A stretch of 21,835 nucleotides of DNA from positions 1 through 21,835 of the forward strand of contig DAITVZ010000074.1 of NCBI GenBank assembly GCA_036841525.1, given 5' to 3'. The DNA is from JAAYEA01 sp012689325. Lineage in GTDB: Bacteria; Chloroflexota; Anaerolineae; JAAYEA01. A model generated the notes under the pieces. The model was given only the letters and a program-made list of their open reading frames with translations. It ran no database searches and was not told where the DNA came from. Below are positions 6,956-14,939 of this stretch, piece by piece (within the stretch, counting starts at the first letter, position 1; each line of letters opens with the position of its first letter). The translations under genes were made by a program, and so were the position numbers.

Positions 6956-8989
6956 TTATCTCTGTAGCCTGACCTTGAGCTTGGCCAGGAATAGCGTATC
7001 CATGGCCCGCAGCCGCCAGAAGAGCCGACCAGGCGGCCCCCAGGCCAATCCATCGCGCCGGAGCTCCCAAAGCTGCAGCTTGAAGCCATCGCACATCCAA
7101 CGGAATTGCCGCCGCCAGCCTCGCTGGGCGGCCAAGTGTTGCCTGCCCCATAGCGTCACCTGGCGCAGGGACCGCCCAGCCTGCTTGAGGGCCGTCCGAA
7201 TGTCGCGCCGCCGCGCCCTCTCCCCCACCAGGCAGGCCGCCAACTGGCGGTCATGGAGCCAGGCCATGAGCCGCCGGGCATAGTCCAGCTCGGCGCGCTC
7301 CCGCTCCAGCACCTCCTGGCGCGTGACCTGGCCGCGGGGCTTGTGTCCCGCGCCGGGGCGGCTGGCGGACTCCAACCACTCCTCCGCCTTGTCCAGGCGC
7401 CTGCGCGCCTCGGCCAGCGTCGCCAGCTTGGCCCGGCGGGCCTCCAAAGGCGCGCCGTGGAAATCCAACACATCTCGCGGCAGCCAGGGAAAGCTCGGTT
7501 TGGCCCCGGTCTCGGCGAAGGCGTGCTCTTCCGGCTGGAGGTCCAACAAGAGCTGGCTGGCTGCTTCCATCTCGCCCAGGTACTCGGCCCACGGGCCCTC
7601 AGGGCCGCCGTAATAGTCGCGCGCAAAGGTCCGGAGCAGAGCGTCGGCGTCCGCCGCCGGGTTCCAGGCCAGCTTGCCGAAGAGGAAGGCGTTGGTCGGG
7701 ACGCCCAGCCAGGGGCGCCACGAGGTCATCACCGCGCTCACGCTCTGGTATCCCGCCTTGCGATAGGCGGCCAGGTCCGCCGCCATCGTCTTGGGCAGTG
7801 GCGGGCACAGCCCCTTATAAAGGACGCCGTCCAGGTAATACTCGAATGCCTGGGGGCCTGGCTGGCCCTCCTCGCCAAACCAGGCGCGCAGGCTATCCAG
7901 CGCGGCCTCATAGGGCTCGGCGTTCAGGGCGCATTGGCCATCCGCCAGCCCGTGCGCATAGCAGCGCTCCCGCGGCGCGTAGCAGAGCGCCACGTTGGGC
8001 CGCGGCTTGACGGTCGCCGGCGGCTCCAGCGTGTCGTGATAGGCCAGATAGGAGATCGTGGCGCCCGGTTTGACCTCGGCCAGGACTTCCGCGATCTCGT
8101 TGGTGAACAGCAACGCCTGGTCGGAGGGCGACAGGTCGCGGCAATGGGGGCACTGGCACCACGCCCCGCTGCCGACATCATCCGGCCAGATGTGATAGAC
8201 GTCCACCCCGCCGCGCTTCAGGAAAAAGCGTCGCGCGCGCTCGCGCACGATGCGCCTGCCCCCGGCGTCGCTGGGGCAGAGGTTGTGGTCCGAATTGCGC
8301 CGCTGGCCGTCGAAGCGAAAGGCCAGGCGCTGGCTCCAATAGAAGCGCCGCGGCAGCAGGGCCGGCAACAGATGCCCGCCGTACTCGACGGATAGCCCTC
8401 GGAGCCGTAGCTCCGGCTCGGCCTGCGCAAGGGCGCGCCGCCAGAATCGCTCGGTCTTGCCGCCCTCCGGGATCGGCGGAAAGGGGTGCAAAAAGATCGT
8501 GTTCAGCCGGTTTCGGCTGGCCCACGCGATCCAGGCGCGCAGCTCGGGCAGGTAGCGGTCGTGGGCGATGATCAGCCCGCGACCCGGCAGGGCGGGCTCC
8601 TCATCCTTGATCCCCATCGACAGCTCAACCGACGAGCTGCGCGGGATGCGCTCGCCCAGCGGCCCGGGGAAATACCAGCGGCAGCCCAGCTCCTCCAAGA
8701 GATCGTACACGGCGCAGAGCAGCCCGCGGGGCGAGCGTCCGATCAGGCGAATCCCCCCGGCCGAGACCTCGCGCACAAAGCCGTCGCTCTCCCCCTGGGC
8801 GAATTGCAGCTCGATGCAGGGCTGGCCCAGGCCCGCCACGTCGGTCACGATGGGCAGGCGGCGGTCTGTGATGCGCAGGATATAGGTTTGCAGTTCCTCG
8901 GCGGCCAGGCGCGCGGTGGGGTGGTCTGCGCCCAGGTGGATGGGCCAGTCCTCGTACCCTTGCGCCACGAAGGCGATCTTGTCTGACAT
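6956..8989 (-). CDS. DUF4838 domain-containing protein (alpha-glucuronidase-like N-terminal domain)
   Basis: This 677-residue protein resembles the DUF4838 family found with carbohydrate-active enzymes. The N-terminal part (about 15-135) looks like the glycosidase-associated domain seen before alpha-glucuronidases (HPTARLAAEELQTYILRIT; GLLCAVYDLLEELGCRWYF). The middle (about 150-440) has the DUF4838 TIM-barrel-like signature, including NTIFLHPFPPI and a Cys cluster CQCPHCRDLSPSDQ. The C-terminal third is helical and basic. No signal peptide is seen from ATG 8989, so it may act in the cytoplasm. Start 8989 has a GGAAA-type site and begins the recognised domain; the upstream extension would cross the promoter. 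Activity is unproven: the family is presumed to act on polysaccharides but has little biochemistry. It is followed closely by the Lon gene, an unusual partner. Confidence 0.75.
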   Translation of the reverse strand: MSDKIAFVAQGYEDWPIHLGADHPTARLAAEELQTYILRITDRRLPIVTDVAGLGQPCIELQFAQGESDGFVREVSAGGIRLIGRSPRGLLCAVYDLLEELGCRWYFPGPLGERIPRSSSVELSMGIKDEEPALPGRGLIIAHDRYLPELRAWIAWASRNRLNTIFLHPFPPIPEGGKTERFWRRALAQAEPELRLRGLSVEYGGHLLPALLPRRFYWSQRLAFRFDGQRRNSDHNLCPSDAGGRRIVRERARRFFLKRGGVDVYHIWPDDVGSGAWCQCPHCRDLSPSDQALLFTNEIAEVLAEVKPGATISYLAYHDTLEPPATVKPRPNVALCYAPRERCYAHGLADGQCALNAEPYEAALDSLRAWFGEEGQPGPQAFEYYLDGVLYKGLCPPLPKTMAADLAAYRKAGYQSVSAVMTSWRPWLGVPTNAFLFGKLAWNPAADADALLRTFARDYYGGPEGPWAEYLGEMEAASQLLLDLQPEEHAFAETGAKPSFPWLPRDVLDFHGAPLEARRAKLATLAEARRRLDKAEEWLESASRPGAGHKPRGQVTRQEVLERERAELDYARRLMAWLHDRQLAACLVGERARRRDIRTALKQAGRSLRQVTLWGRQHLAAQRGWRRQFRWMCDGFKLQLWELRRDGLAWGPPGRLFWRLRAMDTLFLAKLKVRLQR

Positions 8990-9036
8990 GTGGTTTCCAA
9001 ATGGGCAGAATATCGCAAGATTGGCGAACCGGACCG

Positions 9037-9065
9037 AGTATATCATGGAGAGTGCGCCCTGACAA
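9037..9065 (-). promoter_or_regulatory. Promoter of the DUF4838-Lon transcription unit
   Basis: On the minus strand, TTGTCA (9065-9060), a 17-bp spacer and TATACT (9042-9037) closely match the sigma70 consensus. The expected start is near 9030, giving a leader of about 40 nt before ATG 8989. Confidence 0.75.
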
Positions 9066-9092
9066 ATCCCGCGGCGCCGCAGGCAGGGCCGC

Positions 9093-9120
9093 TTGTGCGG
9101 GCCGCCGATTTCGCTAGAAT
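9093..9120 (+). promoter_or_regulatory. Possible promoter of the beta-helix gene
   Basis: TTGTGC at 9093-9098 and TAGAAT at 9115-9120 are separated by 16 bp, 30 bp upstream of the GTG start at 9151. It diverges from the DUF4838 promoter; the -35 elements are less than 30 bp apart, so joint regulation is possible. Confidence 0.5.
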
Positions 9121-9150
9121 GAGCGCCAGCATGCCCCACGAGGCGACACC

Positions 9151-10809
9151 GTGACCAAACGCTCGATGCTTCCGAATATAGGCCATCTGCTGGCCCTCAT
9201 CGCTCTTTTGGGGGCGCTCGTCGTGCCCGACGTCCCGGCCGCGGCGCAGGTGCGGTTCATCTATGTCGATGGGGCCAGCCAGGGCCCCGAGGACGGCTCG
9301 CCGGAGCGTCCCTTTCACACGATCTCGGCGGCGCTGGCGCTGGCGCAGGCCGGGGACGTGGTTCGCGTGGCCAGGGGGCCGGTCTATGCCGAGCGGGTGC
9401 GCCTCGCCCAGCCGGTGACGCTCCAGGGCGGCTATGACGGCGCCACCTGGGAGCGCGACGTGAACGCGCGCGACACGGTGATCGACGGCCAGGGCGATGG
9501 CCCCGTGGTGACCATCGGGCCGTGGGCGCAGCCCGGCGCGGGGGCTGGGTTGGAGGGCTTCACCATCACCAATGGCAGCGCCGCCCAGGGCGCCGGAATC
9601 CTGGTCCAGGGCGCGGCGCCCGAGATTCGCCACAACCGGATCAGCGGCAACTGGGCCACCGGGCAGGGAGGCGGCATCCTGGCGCGGGATGGGTCGCCCG
9701 TCATCCGTGACAACGTGCTGGAGCTCAATCTGGCGGGGCGCGGCGGCGGCATCGGCCTGGTTCGCGCCGATGCGCTGATCTCGGGCAACTGGATCCTGTC
9801 CAACAGCGCGGAGCGCGGCGGCGGCATCAGCATCGAGGAGGGCTCGCGGGCGCGGCTGGAGAACAACACCTTGATCGCCAACGAGGCCGGCGACGGCGCG
9901 GGCATGCTGGTCTCCACCGGCTCGCAGGCCGAGCTGGTGAACCTGGTCCTGTTCATGAACCACGCCCAGGGGCGCGGCGGCGGGCTGGCGGTGGAGGAGG
10001 CTTTCGTGCGGGCGGCGCACACCTCGATCCTTTACAGCGTGGCGGCGCAGGGCGCTGGCGGGGCGACCCTCGGCGCGAGCGCCGCGATCTCGTTGACCAA
10101 CTGCCTCGTCTGGGGGCATGGGGGCGATGACCTGTTCGGGCCGAACATCGTCGCAACGCACACCAACGTGGAGCAGGCGCTCTGGCCCGGGCCGGGCAAC
10201 CTGAGCGTGGACCCGCAATTGGTCGATCCCCAACGTTTCGACTTTCGGCTGCGGCCTGGCTCGCCCCTGGTGGATGCGGGGGCCGCCCTCGAGTCGGTCA
10301 CGGAGGATTTCGAGGGCCACGACCGCTGGTTCGACGGCGATGGGGACGGGGTCATCGTCCCCGATATCGGCGCCGACGAGCTGGCCGCCGACGCGCGCGA
10401 CCTGGCGCTGCGGGTCGTCGCCGCCCGGTCTTGGCCGGTGCCTGGCGCGGCGCTCCAATTCGCCCTCTCGACGACCAATCGCGGCCAGGTGGCTGCGCCC
10501 GCGGCCGTTCTGACGGGCACGCTCCCCGCCGGGTTGGCCCTTCTCCCGGGGACGCTGACGGCTTCCCTGGGGACCTGCCGCGTGGAGGGTGGCCGGGTGG
10601 TCTGGCGCGGGCCATTGCCGGTGGGCCAGCGGCTGGAGCTCGCCTTCCGCGCTGGGATCAGCGAGAGCGTGCCCGCGGATACGACGCTGACCAGCGAGGT
10701 GGCGCTGTCCTTCGGGGCGCGGGAGGCGCTGCGGCGGCGCGCGACGGCCTACATCGTGGCGCCGCGCGCGGTGACGCTGCCCCTGTTGCTCAAGGGCGGC
10801 TTGCCCTAG
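9151..10809 (+). CDS. Secreted right-handed parallel beta-helix protein (choice-of-anchor Q type) with a C-terminal DUF11-like domain
   Basis: This 552-residue exported protein has an N-terminal signal peptide (LLALIALLGALVVPDVPAAA, cleavage near residue 32). Residues about 45-340 form PbH1-type parallel beta-helix repeats with recurrent short Gly-rich turns such as GGGILARDGSPVIRDN and GGGISIEEGSRARLENN. It continues with a choice-of-anchor-Q signature (NLSVDPQLVDP, then LRPGSPLVDAGA, about 350-375) and a DUF11-like beta-sandwich (TGTLPAGLALLPGTLTAS, about 410-535). It ends in VTLPLLLKGGLP, which resembles a short C-terminal tail I associate with exported Chloroflexota proteins. It probably faces the outside and binds or cleaves polysaccharide, or acts as an adhesin; no catalytic residues can be named. 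Start GTG 9151 has a weak GAGGCGA site; ATG 9166 is an alternative. Confidence 0.8.
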   Translation: MTKRSMLPNIGHLLALIALLGALVVPDVPAAAQVRFIYVDGASQGPEDGSPERPFHTISAALALAQAGDVVRVARGPVYAERVRLAQPVTLQGGYDGATWERDVNARDTVIDGQGDGPVVTIGPWAQPGAGAGLEGFTITNGSAAQGAGILVQGAAPEIRHNRISGNWATGQGGGILARDGSPVIRDNVLELNLAGRGGGIGLVRADALISGNWILSNSAERGGGISIEEGSRARLENNTLIANEAGDGAGMLVSTGSQAELVNLVLFMNHAQGRGGGLAVEEAFVRAAHTSILYSVAAQGAGGATLGASAAISLTNCLVWGHGGDDLFGPNIVATHTNVEQALWPGPGNLSVDPQLVDPQRFDFRLRPGSPLVDAGAALESVTEDFEGHDRWFDGDGDGVIVPDIGADELAADARDLALRVVAARSWPVPGAALQFALSTTNRGQVAAPAAVLTGTLPAGLALLPGTLTASLGTCRVEGGRVVWRGPLPVGQRLELAFRAGISESVPADTTLTSEVALSFGAREALRRRATAYIVAPRAVTLPLLLKGGLP

Positions 10810-10832
10810 CGCGAGAGCGCCGGGCACGAAAA

Positions 10833-10864
10833 CTGGGTTCCCGCAGTGAATCACGGGAACCCAG
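10833..10864. terminator. Bidirectional terminator between the beta-helix gene and pheT
   Basis: A perfect 11-bp inverted repeat (CTGGGTTCCCG at 10833-10843, CGGGAACCCAG at 10854-10864) has a 10-nt loop. On the minus strand the stem is followed by TTTTCG, fitting termination after pheT. On the plus strand there is no T-tract, so termination of the beta-helix transcript there is less certain. Confidence 0.75.
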
Positions 10865-10903
10865 CAAGGATGATCGAGGCTCGGGTCGTGTGCGCCGAAT
10901 CGA

Positions 10904-13447
10904 TCAGGCGCTGCGCACCTGCGCGCCGAGCTCGGTTTGCAGGCGCTGGATGATCTTGTCTCGCAGGCGCTGGACGGCCCGGTCGGTGAGCGTGTCGTCC
11001 ATGTCCTGGTACGAAAGGCTGTAGGCCAGGCTCTTCTTGCCCTGGGGGATCGGTTCGCCGCGATAGATGTCGAACAGCCGGACCGCGGCGATGGCCTCCC
11101 CGCCCGTCTGGCGGATCAGCGCCTCCACGCGCTGGGCCGGGATGCCCTCATCCATGACCAGCGCCAGGTCTTGATTGACATAAGGGAACCGAGAGACGGG
11201 CTTGAAGCGCTGGTTGGGCGCCGCCTGCGCCAGGAGCGCCGCCAGGTTCAGCTCGAGCAGGGCGACGCGTTGCTCGGGCAGGTCGAAGGACTCCCGCACC
11301 AGGGGATGCACCTCGCCCATGACGCCGATGATCTCGCCGCCGACGCGCAGCGTGGCCGCCCGCCCCGGCTGGAAGATCAGCGAATCCGCCGGCTCGTAGG
11401 CCGCGTCCGCGATGCCCAGCCGCCCCAGCACCACCTCGACGACGCCCTTTAGGTCGAAATAGTCCATGGACTCCGCCGCGGCCTCGGTCCACCAGGGCTG
11501 CTGCCGCGCCCCGGTGAGCGCGACGCAAAGCCGCCACGGCTCGTCGGGCAGTTGCTGGCCCGTCCGCGGCAGGATGGCGTTGCCGATCTCGAACAGGGCC
11601 ACGCGCTGCTGGTAGCGCAGGTTATCGCGCACGGCGCCGAGCATACTGGCCAGCAGCGTGGTCCGCAAGTAGCGGCGGTCGGGCGAGAGCGGGTTGGCGA
11701 GCTGGATGCAGTCCTCGGCGGCCAGGATGGCGGGGACGGGGTAGCTGCCCTCCGCGCTCAGGATGGCCTGGAAGGGCTTGGGAGCGGGGTAAGCCGCGAG
11801 CAGTCTGCCCTGATCGTCCGCGCCCTGCAGGGTATAGCAGATGATCTCGTTCAGCCCGCAGCTCACCAGCACGTCGGCCACCTTCTGGCGGCCGCTCAGC
11901 AGCGGGTTGTTGCGCTGCGGCGGCAGCGGATCGTCCATCAGCGTCAGCGGGATGTTCTCCGAGCCATAGATGCGCGCCACCTCTTCCACCAGGTCCGCCG
12001 TCATGCTCACGTCCATGCGATAGGTGGGCACGGTGACCCGGATGTCGCCGCTCGCCTGCATCGCGCAGCCAAAGCCAAGCGACTCCAGGATCTTGACGAT
12101 CTCGCCGGCGCCGAGCTGGATGCCCACCAGCCGTTCCACTTCGGAGGGCGGCAGGTCGATCACCCTGGTTGTGGGCTTGACGGGATAGGCGTCGGCGATC
12201 CCCTGGGCGATCTCGCCGCCGGCCAGGGTGCGCATCAGCTCTGCGGCGCGCGTGAGCGCCGGGATGGTGAGCTCGGGGTCGATCTCTCGGCCAAAGCGCG
12301 TGGCCGCCTCGCTGGGCAGGTCCAGCAGTTGCGAGGTGCGGCGGTTGTTGATGGCGTTGAAATTGGCCGATTCCAGCAGGATGTGGGTGGTCTGGTCGGT
12401 GACTTCGCTCTCCAGCCCGCCCATGACGCCGGCCAGGGCCACGGGCCCGCCGCCATCGGTGATGAGCAGCATGTTCCCGTCCAGCGCGCGATCCTGGCCG
12501 TCCAGGGTGGTCATGTGCTCGCCCGGGCGGGCGCGCCGGACGATGATCACCGGCGCCTCCTGCGGCGGCTGCTGGCCATGGGGGCCGTGCAGCCGATCAT
12601 AGTCGAAGGCGTGCAGCGGCTGGCCCCATTCGAGCATGACATAGTTGGTGATATCCACGATGTTGCTGATGGGCCGCATCCCCGCGGCGCGCAGGCGCGC
12701 TTTCATCTGCAGCGGCGACGGCCCGATCTTGACCTGGCGGATCAGCCCCGCGCTATAGCGGGAGCAGAGCTGCGGGTCGGCGATCTGGAGGCCCACTTGC
12801 TGGGCGATGGGGGCGCCCGTGGCCAGCCACTCCGGCTGCTTGACGCGCAGGGGCTGGCCGGTGAGCGCGGCGATCTCGCGGGCCACGCCCACGATGGAGA
12901 GGCAGCGGGCCACGTTCGGGTTGATCTCGATGTTCAACACCGCGTCGCCCAGGTAGTCCTGCAAGGGCACGCCCACCGGCGCGTCATCGGGGAGGATGAT
13001 GATCCCCGTGTGGTCGTCCGAGATGTCCAGCTCTTTTTCCGAGCAAACCATCCCCTCGGACTTGACGCCGCGCAGCTTGACCGGCTTCAGGATCATGTAT
13101 TGGCGGCCTTCGGCGTGGCCGTCGATGACCTTGGCGCCCCGCCGGGCAAAGACGACCTTTTGGCCGGAATCGCCCACGCGGATGTTGGGCGCGCCGGTGA
13201 CCACTTCCTGCGGCTCCGGCATGCCGTGATCCACCACGGCGATCACCAGCGAGTCGGCGTTGGGGTGAGGGCGCACGGCCAGCAGTTGGCCGATGACGAT
13301 CTTGTCGCGCTCCCATTCGGCGCCCAGGTGCTCGACCTCGTTCACTTCCATGCCGGCGAGGGTCATGCGTTCGGCCAACGCCTCCACGGGCATGGTGATA
13401 TCCACGAATTCCTTGATCCAACTGAGAGGTGCTCTCATTTCAGGCAT
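10904..13447 (-). CDS. pheT: Phenylalanine--tRNA ligase beta subunit
   Basis: This 847-residue beta subunit of the alpha2-beta2 phenylalanyl-tRNA synthetase charges tRNA-Phe with phenylalanine in the cytosol. Visible domains are the N-terminal MRAPLSWIKEFVDI, an EMAP/tRNA-binding fold at about 40-155 (VVTGAPNIRVG), the B3/4 editing domain (ISNIVDITNYVMLEWGQPLH), the B5 domain, the catalytic-like core, and a C-terminal FDX-ACB anticodon-binding domain (RFPYVNQDLALVMDE; LFDIYRGEPIPQGKKSLAY). It is somewhat longer than the common 790-800 residues; part of this is a small Gln/Pro-rich insertion (GPHGQQPPQEAP). Start ATG 13447 has GGAGAA about 9 nt upstream; ATG 13438 is also possible. It follows pheS by 34 bp in the same T-box-controlled operon. 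Confidence 0.97.
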   Translation of the reverse strand: MPEMRAPLSWIKEFVDITMPVEALAERMTLAGMEVNEVEHLGAEWERDKIVIGQLLAVRPHPNADSLVIAVVDHGMPEPQEVVTGAPNIRVGDSGQKVVFARRGAKVIDGHAEGRQYMILKPVKLRGVKSEGMVCSEKELDISDDHTGIIILPDDAPVGVPLQDYLGDAVLNIEINPNVARCLSIVGVAREIAALTGQPLRVKQPEWLATGAPIAQQVGLQIADPQLCSRYSAGLIRQVKIGPSPLQMKARLRAAGMRPISNIVDITNYVMLEWGQPLHAFDYDRLHGPHGQQPPQEAPVIIVRRARPGEHMTTLDGQDRALDGNMLLITDGGGPVALAGVMGGLESEVTDQTTHILLESANFNAINNRRTSQLLDLPSEAATRFGREIDPELTIPALTRAAELMRTLAGGEIAQGIADAYPVKPTTRVIDLPPSEVERLVGIQLGAGEIVKILESLGFGCAMQASGDIRVTVPTYRMDVSMTADLVEEVARIYGSENIPLTLMDDPLPPQRNNPLLSGRQKVADVLVSCGLNEIICYTLQGADDQGRLLAAYPAPKPFQAILSAEGSYPVPAILAAEDCIQLANPLSPDRRYLRTTLLASMLGAVRDNLRYQQRVALFEIGNAILPRTGQQLPDEPWRLCVALTGARQQPWWTEAAAESMDYFDLKGVVEVVLGRLGIADAAYEPADSLIFQPGRAATLRVGGEIIGVMGEVHPLVRESFDLPEQRVALLELNLAALLAQAAPNQRFKPVSRFPYVNQDLALVMDEGIPAQRVEALIRQTGGEAIAAVRLFDIYRGEPIPQGKKSLAYSLSYQDMDDTLTDRAVQRLRDKIIQRLQTELGAQVRSA

Positions 13448-13481
13448 TTTCGGCTTCTCCTATCGGGTGCTGGCTGGCGGT

Positions 13482-14513
13482 TTAACCGAACTGGTTCAGG
13501 AAGCGCAGGTCGTTGGCGTAGAAATAGCGGATGTCGTCGATGCTGTGCTTGAGCAGGGCGATGCGTTCCGGGCCCATGCAGAAGGCAAAACCGCTATATT
13601 TCGCCGGGTCGTACCCGCCGTTGCGCAGCACGGTGGGGTGCACCATGCCCGCGCCCAGGATCTCCAACCAGCCCGAGTGCTTGCAGATGCGGCAGCCCTT
13701 GCTCCCACAGACAAAGCACTCGATGTCCATCTCGATGCTCGGCTCGGTGAACGGGAAATAATCGAAACGGAACCGCACGCGGATGTCATTGTTGTTGAAC
13801 ATGCGCTTGGCGAAGGAATAGAGCACGCCCTTCAGGTCGGCCAGGGTGATGTTCTCTCCCACCGCCAGCCCCTCCACCTGGTAGAACATGGACTCGGCGC
13901 GGGCGGTCACTTGCTCGTAGCGGTAGCACTTGCCCGGCAGGATCACCCGGATCGGCTCGGGATAGTACTTGCGCATGGTCCGGACCTGCCCGGGCGACGT
14001 GTGCGTCCGCAGCAGCACGCCCTCCTGGGTGGTGTGGAAGGTGCTCCACTTGTCGCGGGCGGGATGGTAAGGCGGCATGTTGAGCAACTGAAAGTTGAAC
14101 TCGTCCGACTCGACGTCCCGCCACTCTTCCACCCGGAAGCCCATGTCGCCAAAGATCTGATAGATGGAGCGTAGCGCCTGGGTGACCACGTGTAGCCGCC
14201 CGGCGGTCACCGGCCGGCCGGGGAGCGAGACATCCAACTGCTCCTGGGCCATGGCCGCGTTCAGCGCCTGCTGTTTCATCGCCTCGGCGCGACCTTCCAG
14301 CGCCGCCTCCAGGGCTTGCTTGACGCGGTTGCTTTCCTGTCCGGCGGCGGGCCGCTGCTCAGCGGGCAACTGCCCGATGGAGCGCAGCAACAGCGTGAGC
14401 GCGCCCTTTTTGCCCATGTAATCGGCCCGCCAGGCGTCCATCTCGTCCACTGTGCCGGCGCGGGCCAGCGCGGCCAGCGCTTCCTGTTCTAGCTTGATCA
14501 ATTCCTGTAGCAT
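13482..14513 (-). CDS. pheS: Phenylalanine--tRNA ligase alpha subunit
   Basis: This 343-residue class II synthetase catalytic subunit has an N-terminal coiled-coil (about 1-85) that contacts tRNA, followed by the aminoacylation core. Class II motif 2 lies around the VLLRTHTSPGQVR region, and motif 3 is FCMGPERIALLKHSIDDIR near the C-terminus. The segment CFVCGSKGCRICKHSGWLE is typical of bacterial PheS. Start ATG 14513 is chosen because AAGGAGA precedes it and the family start MLQELIKLEQEALA aligns there; the longer open frame upstream runs into the T-box leader and is not coding. It makes phenylalanyl-tRNA with PheT, encoded next in the operon. Confidence 0.97.
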   Translation of the reverse strand: MLQELIKLEQEALAALARAGTVDEMDAWRADYMGKKGALTLLLRSIGQLPAEQRPAAGQESNRVKQALEAALEGRAEAMKQQALNAAMAQEQLDVSLPGRPVTAGRLHVVTQALRSIYQIFGDMGFRVEEWRDVESDEFNFQLLNMPPYHPARDKWSTFHTTQEGVLLRTHTSPGQVRTMRKYYPEPIRVILPGKCYRYEQVTARAESMFYQVEGLAVGENITLADLKGVLYSFAKRMFNNNDIRVRFRFDYFPFTEPSIEMDIECFVCGSKGCRICKHSGWLEILGAGMVHPTVLRNGGYDPAKYSGFAFCMGPERIALLKHSIDDIRYFYANDLRFLNQFG

Positions 14514-14595
14514 ATCGTTCTCCTTGGAACTAGACTCGCCAGGGACCAGTGCGGTCGGAGGGTCACGTGGCCGTGGGGCCGCGCCTCTCGCCCAT

Positions 14596-14636
14596 AAAAA
14601 AACGGCTGCATTCGTCAGGGACGAAGAAGCAGCCGT
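14596..14636 (-). terminator. T-box-regulated intrinsic terminator
   Basis: On the minus strand, ACGGCTGC pairs with GCAGCCGT, with an inner TTCGTC/GACGAA helix closing a CCT loop, followed by seven Ts. It lies just after the T-box motif, in the position expected for the terminator that competes with the antiterminator. Confidence 0.92.
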
Positions 14637-14901
14637 CTGTTCTCCGCGGTACCACCCCGCTTGGCTTGCCCAGGGCAAGCCCGCTTATCCCGGCGGCTGG
14701 TGCCTTGCACCAGCTTACCGGCGGCCCCGTTAACGGTGGGCGACCGGAGCGCACTACTGGGTGAGCGCAGGGCTCGCCGTTGGCACGTCAGCTCGGGAGC
14801 GAACTTCAGCAGGTCTCACCCCGAAAGAGCTTGCAGTCGATGGCCCCTTCTCCCTGGTGGATGACAGCCTGCCTACTCTCTCCGTCATTGCCTTTGCTAA
14901 C
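14596..14901 (-). promoter_or_regulatory. T-box riboswitch leader of pheST (specifier UUC, Phe)
   Basis: The leader reads 5' to 3' on the minus strand. It has the canonical 5' start (AATGACGGAGAGAGTAGG, just after the expected +1) and Stem I closed by GGCAGG/CCTGC. The specifier context is CTGAAG-TTC-GCTCCCGAGC, with the UUC codon at 14803-14801, matching phenylalanine. The antiterminator T-box is GGGGTGGTACCGCGG at 14658-14644, whose UGGU bulge can pair with an uncharged ACCA 3' end. The intrinsic terminator follows (separate entry). Between Stem I and the T-box there are further hairpins, including GCTGGTGC/GCACCAGC (14714-14696) and GGCTTGCC/GGCAAGCC. Known mechanism: uncharged tRNA-Phe binds specifier and bulge, stabilises the antiterminator and lets pheST be transcribed. 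Everything needed is visible, so transcriptional rather than translational control is inferred. Confidence 0.95.
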
Positions 14902-14907
14902 GGATCT

Positions 14908-14936
14908 AGTATAACCCAGGTCGGCGATTTCGTCAA
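14908..14936 (-). promoter_or_regulatory. Sigma70-like promoter of the T-box pheST operon
   Basis: On the minus strand, TTGACG (14936-14931), a 17-bp spacer and TATACT (14913-14908) are near consensus. Transcription should start near 14901, right at the start of the T-box leader. The -35 begins only 3 bp after the stop codon of the upstream oxidoreductase gene. Confidence 0.85.
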
Positions 14937-14939
14937 GTT

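Noticed and set aside
5278..6972. 564-codon plus-strand open frame opposite the Lon gene
   Set aside because: Shadow frame; Lon on the minus strand has Walker A and the Ser-Lys dyad.
9043..10854. 603-codon minus-strand open frame opposite the beta-helix gene
   Set aside because: Antisense shadow caused by high GC. Its translation is Arg/Pro/Ala/Gly-rich without domain motifs, while the plus strand has a signal peptide and repeats.
11552..13552. 666-codon plus-strand open frame opposite pheT
   Set aside because: Shadow of pheT, which has all expected synthetase domains; the plus frame shows no recognisable motif or ribosome site.
14514..14678. N-terminal extension of pheS to an upstream ATG
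   Set aside because: The extension is the T-box terminator region read as protein; the ribosome site and family start are at 14513.
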